A program made the position numbers and the translations under genes. From the NCBI GenBank assembly GCA_016787485.1, contig JAEUUL010000041.1:62001-126000 (forward strand): a DNA stretch of 64,000 nt, written 5' to 3'. Shown here in pieces: positions 63,870 through 64,000 of this stretch. Positions within the stretch are counted from its first letter, which is position 1. Every line of letters begins with the position of its first letter. The DNA is from Bacteroidota bacterium. Lineage in GTDB: Bacteria; Bacteroidota; Bacteroidia; NS11-12g; UBA955. The notes under the pieces are model-generated. The model was not told where the DNA came from and did no database searches. It was given only the letters and a program-made list of their open reading frames with translations.

Positions 63870-64000
63870 AAAAGATCTGATAAAAACGCAATATAATGCG
63901 AATTCATTTGAACCGCTGTAACTTCCCATCCATTTTTATGAAACCTGAGCCCGATTATCTGTCAACAAACAAATCACTGTGGAACCAGCGAACACAGGTT

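Overview
The window is from a member of the Bacteroidota. The evidence is a set of phylum markers: type IX secretion sorting domains of type A and type B, the gliding genes gldD and gldE in the order mutY-ssb-gldE-gldD, a PorE-like OmpA protein, many exported lipoproteins and beta-barrels, and promoter boxes of the form TAnnTTTG placed almost on top of start codons. I cannot name genus or species. The outer parts are dense, well-packed chromosome; the stretch from about 3.2 to 16.1 kb is a mobile island.

Layout. 1-2.9 kb: an operon of three unrecognised envelope proteins, the first cut by the window edge. 2.9-3.2 kb: debris of an older integrase. 3.22-16.08 kb: an element integrated into the 3' end of a tRNA(CAT) gene. 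A perfect 50-bp direct repeat (3222-3271 and 16028-16077) marks its two ends. Its left half has an IntDOT-like recombinase, an excisionase-type HTH protein, a VapE-like SF3 ATPase, a block of 31-bp repeats, and a two-part ATPase gene with a classical A_AAA_AAA slippery site. Its right half is an AT-rich restriction-modification cassette: C protein with its C-box, two different PD-(D/E)XK-like nucleases, a DHH-like phosphoesterase, a convergent C5-methyltransferase and a small unknown protein. A second recombinase sits next to the tRNA. Just upstream of the tRNA, two 127-bp tandem repeats reiterate the tRNA 5' end and separate the gene from its apparent promoter.

16.4-64 kb: ordinary core and secreted functions. 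These are an N-acetylglucosamine-kinase-like protein, 3-methyladenine glycosylase, a 1000-aa repeat protein with a type A signal, a GreA-like factor, a PNGase F-like protein with gmk and nadD, two TonB-C paralogues, BASS and LysE transporters, a PGRP amidase, an inositol monophosphatase, a 1489-aa M4 protease with a type B signal, bacilliredoxin, a prohibitin-like lipoprotein, hutI, gamma-carbonic anhydrase, an FGE-domain protein, an M23 peptidase, a MerR regulator, a barrel protein, a helix-hairpin-helix protein, pdxJ, a zinc phospholipase C-like protein, a 1198-aa PKD protein, a LOG-family protein, a GNAT protein, a PorE-like protein, gldD, gldE, ssb, mutY, an HU protein, a TPR protein, a 29-aa COX24/mS38-like basic protein, RNase E/G and a 1900-aa alpha-2-macroglobulin.

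How they fit together: the two recombinases and the HTH protein would move the island, the VapE and P-loop ATPases probably serve its replication or maintenance, and the restriction cassette is its cargo. The flanking chromosome is dominated by proteins exported through, or building, the type IX secretion and gliding machinery. All functional calls are from reading the sequence; no database search was run.
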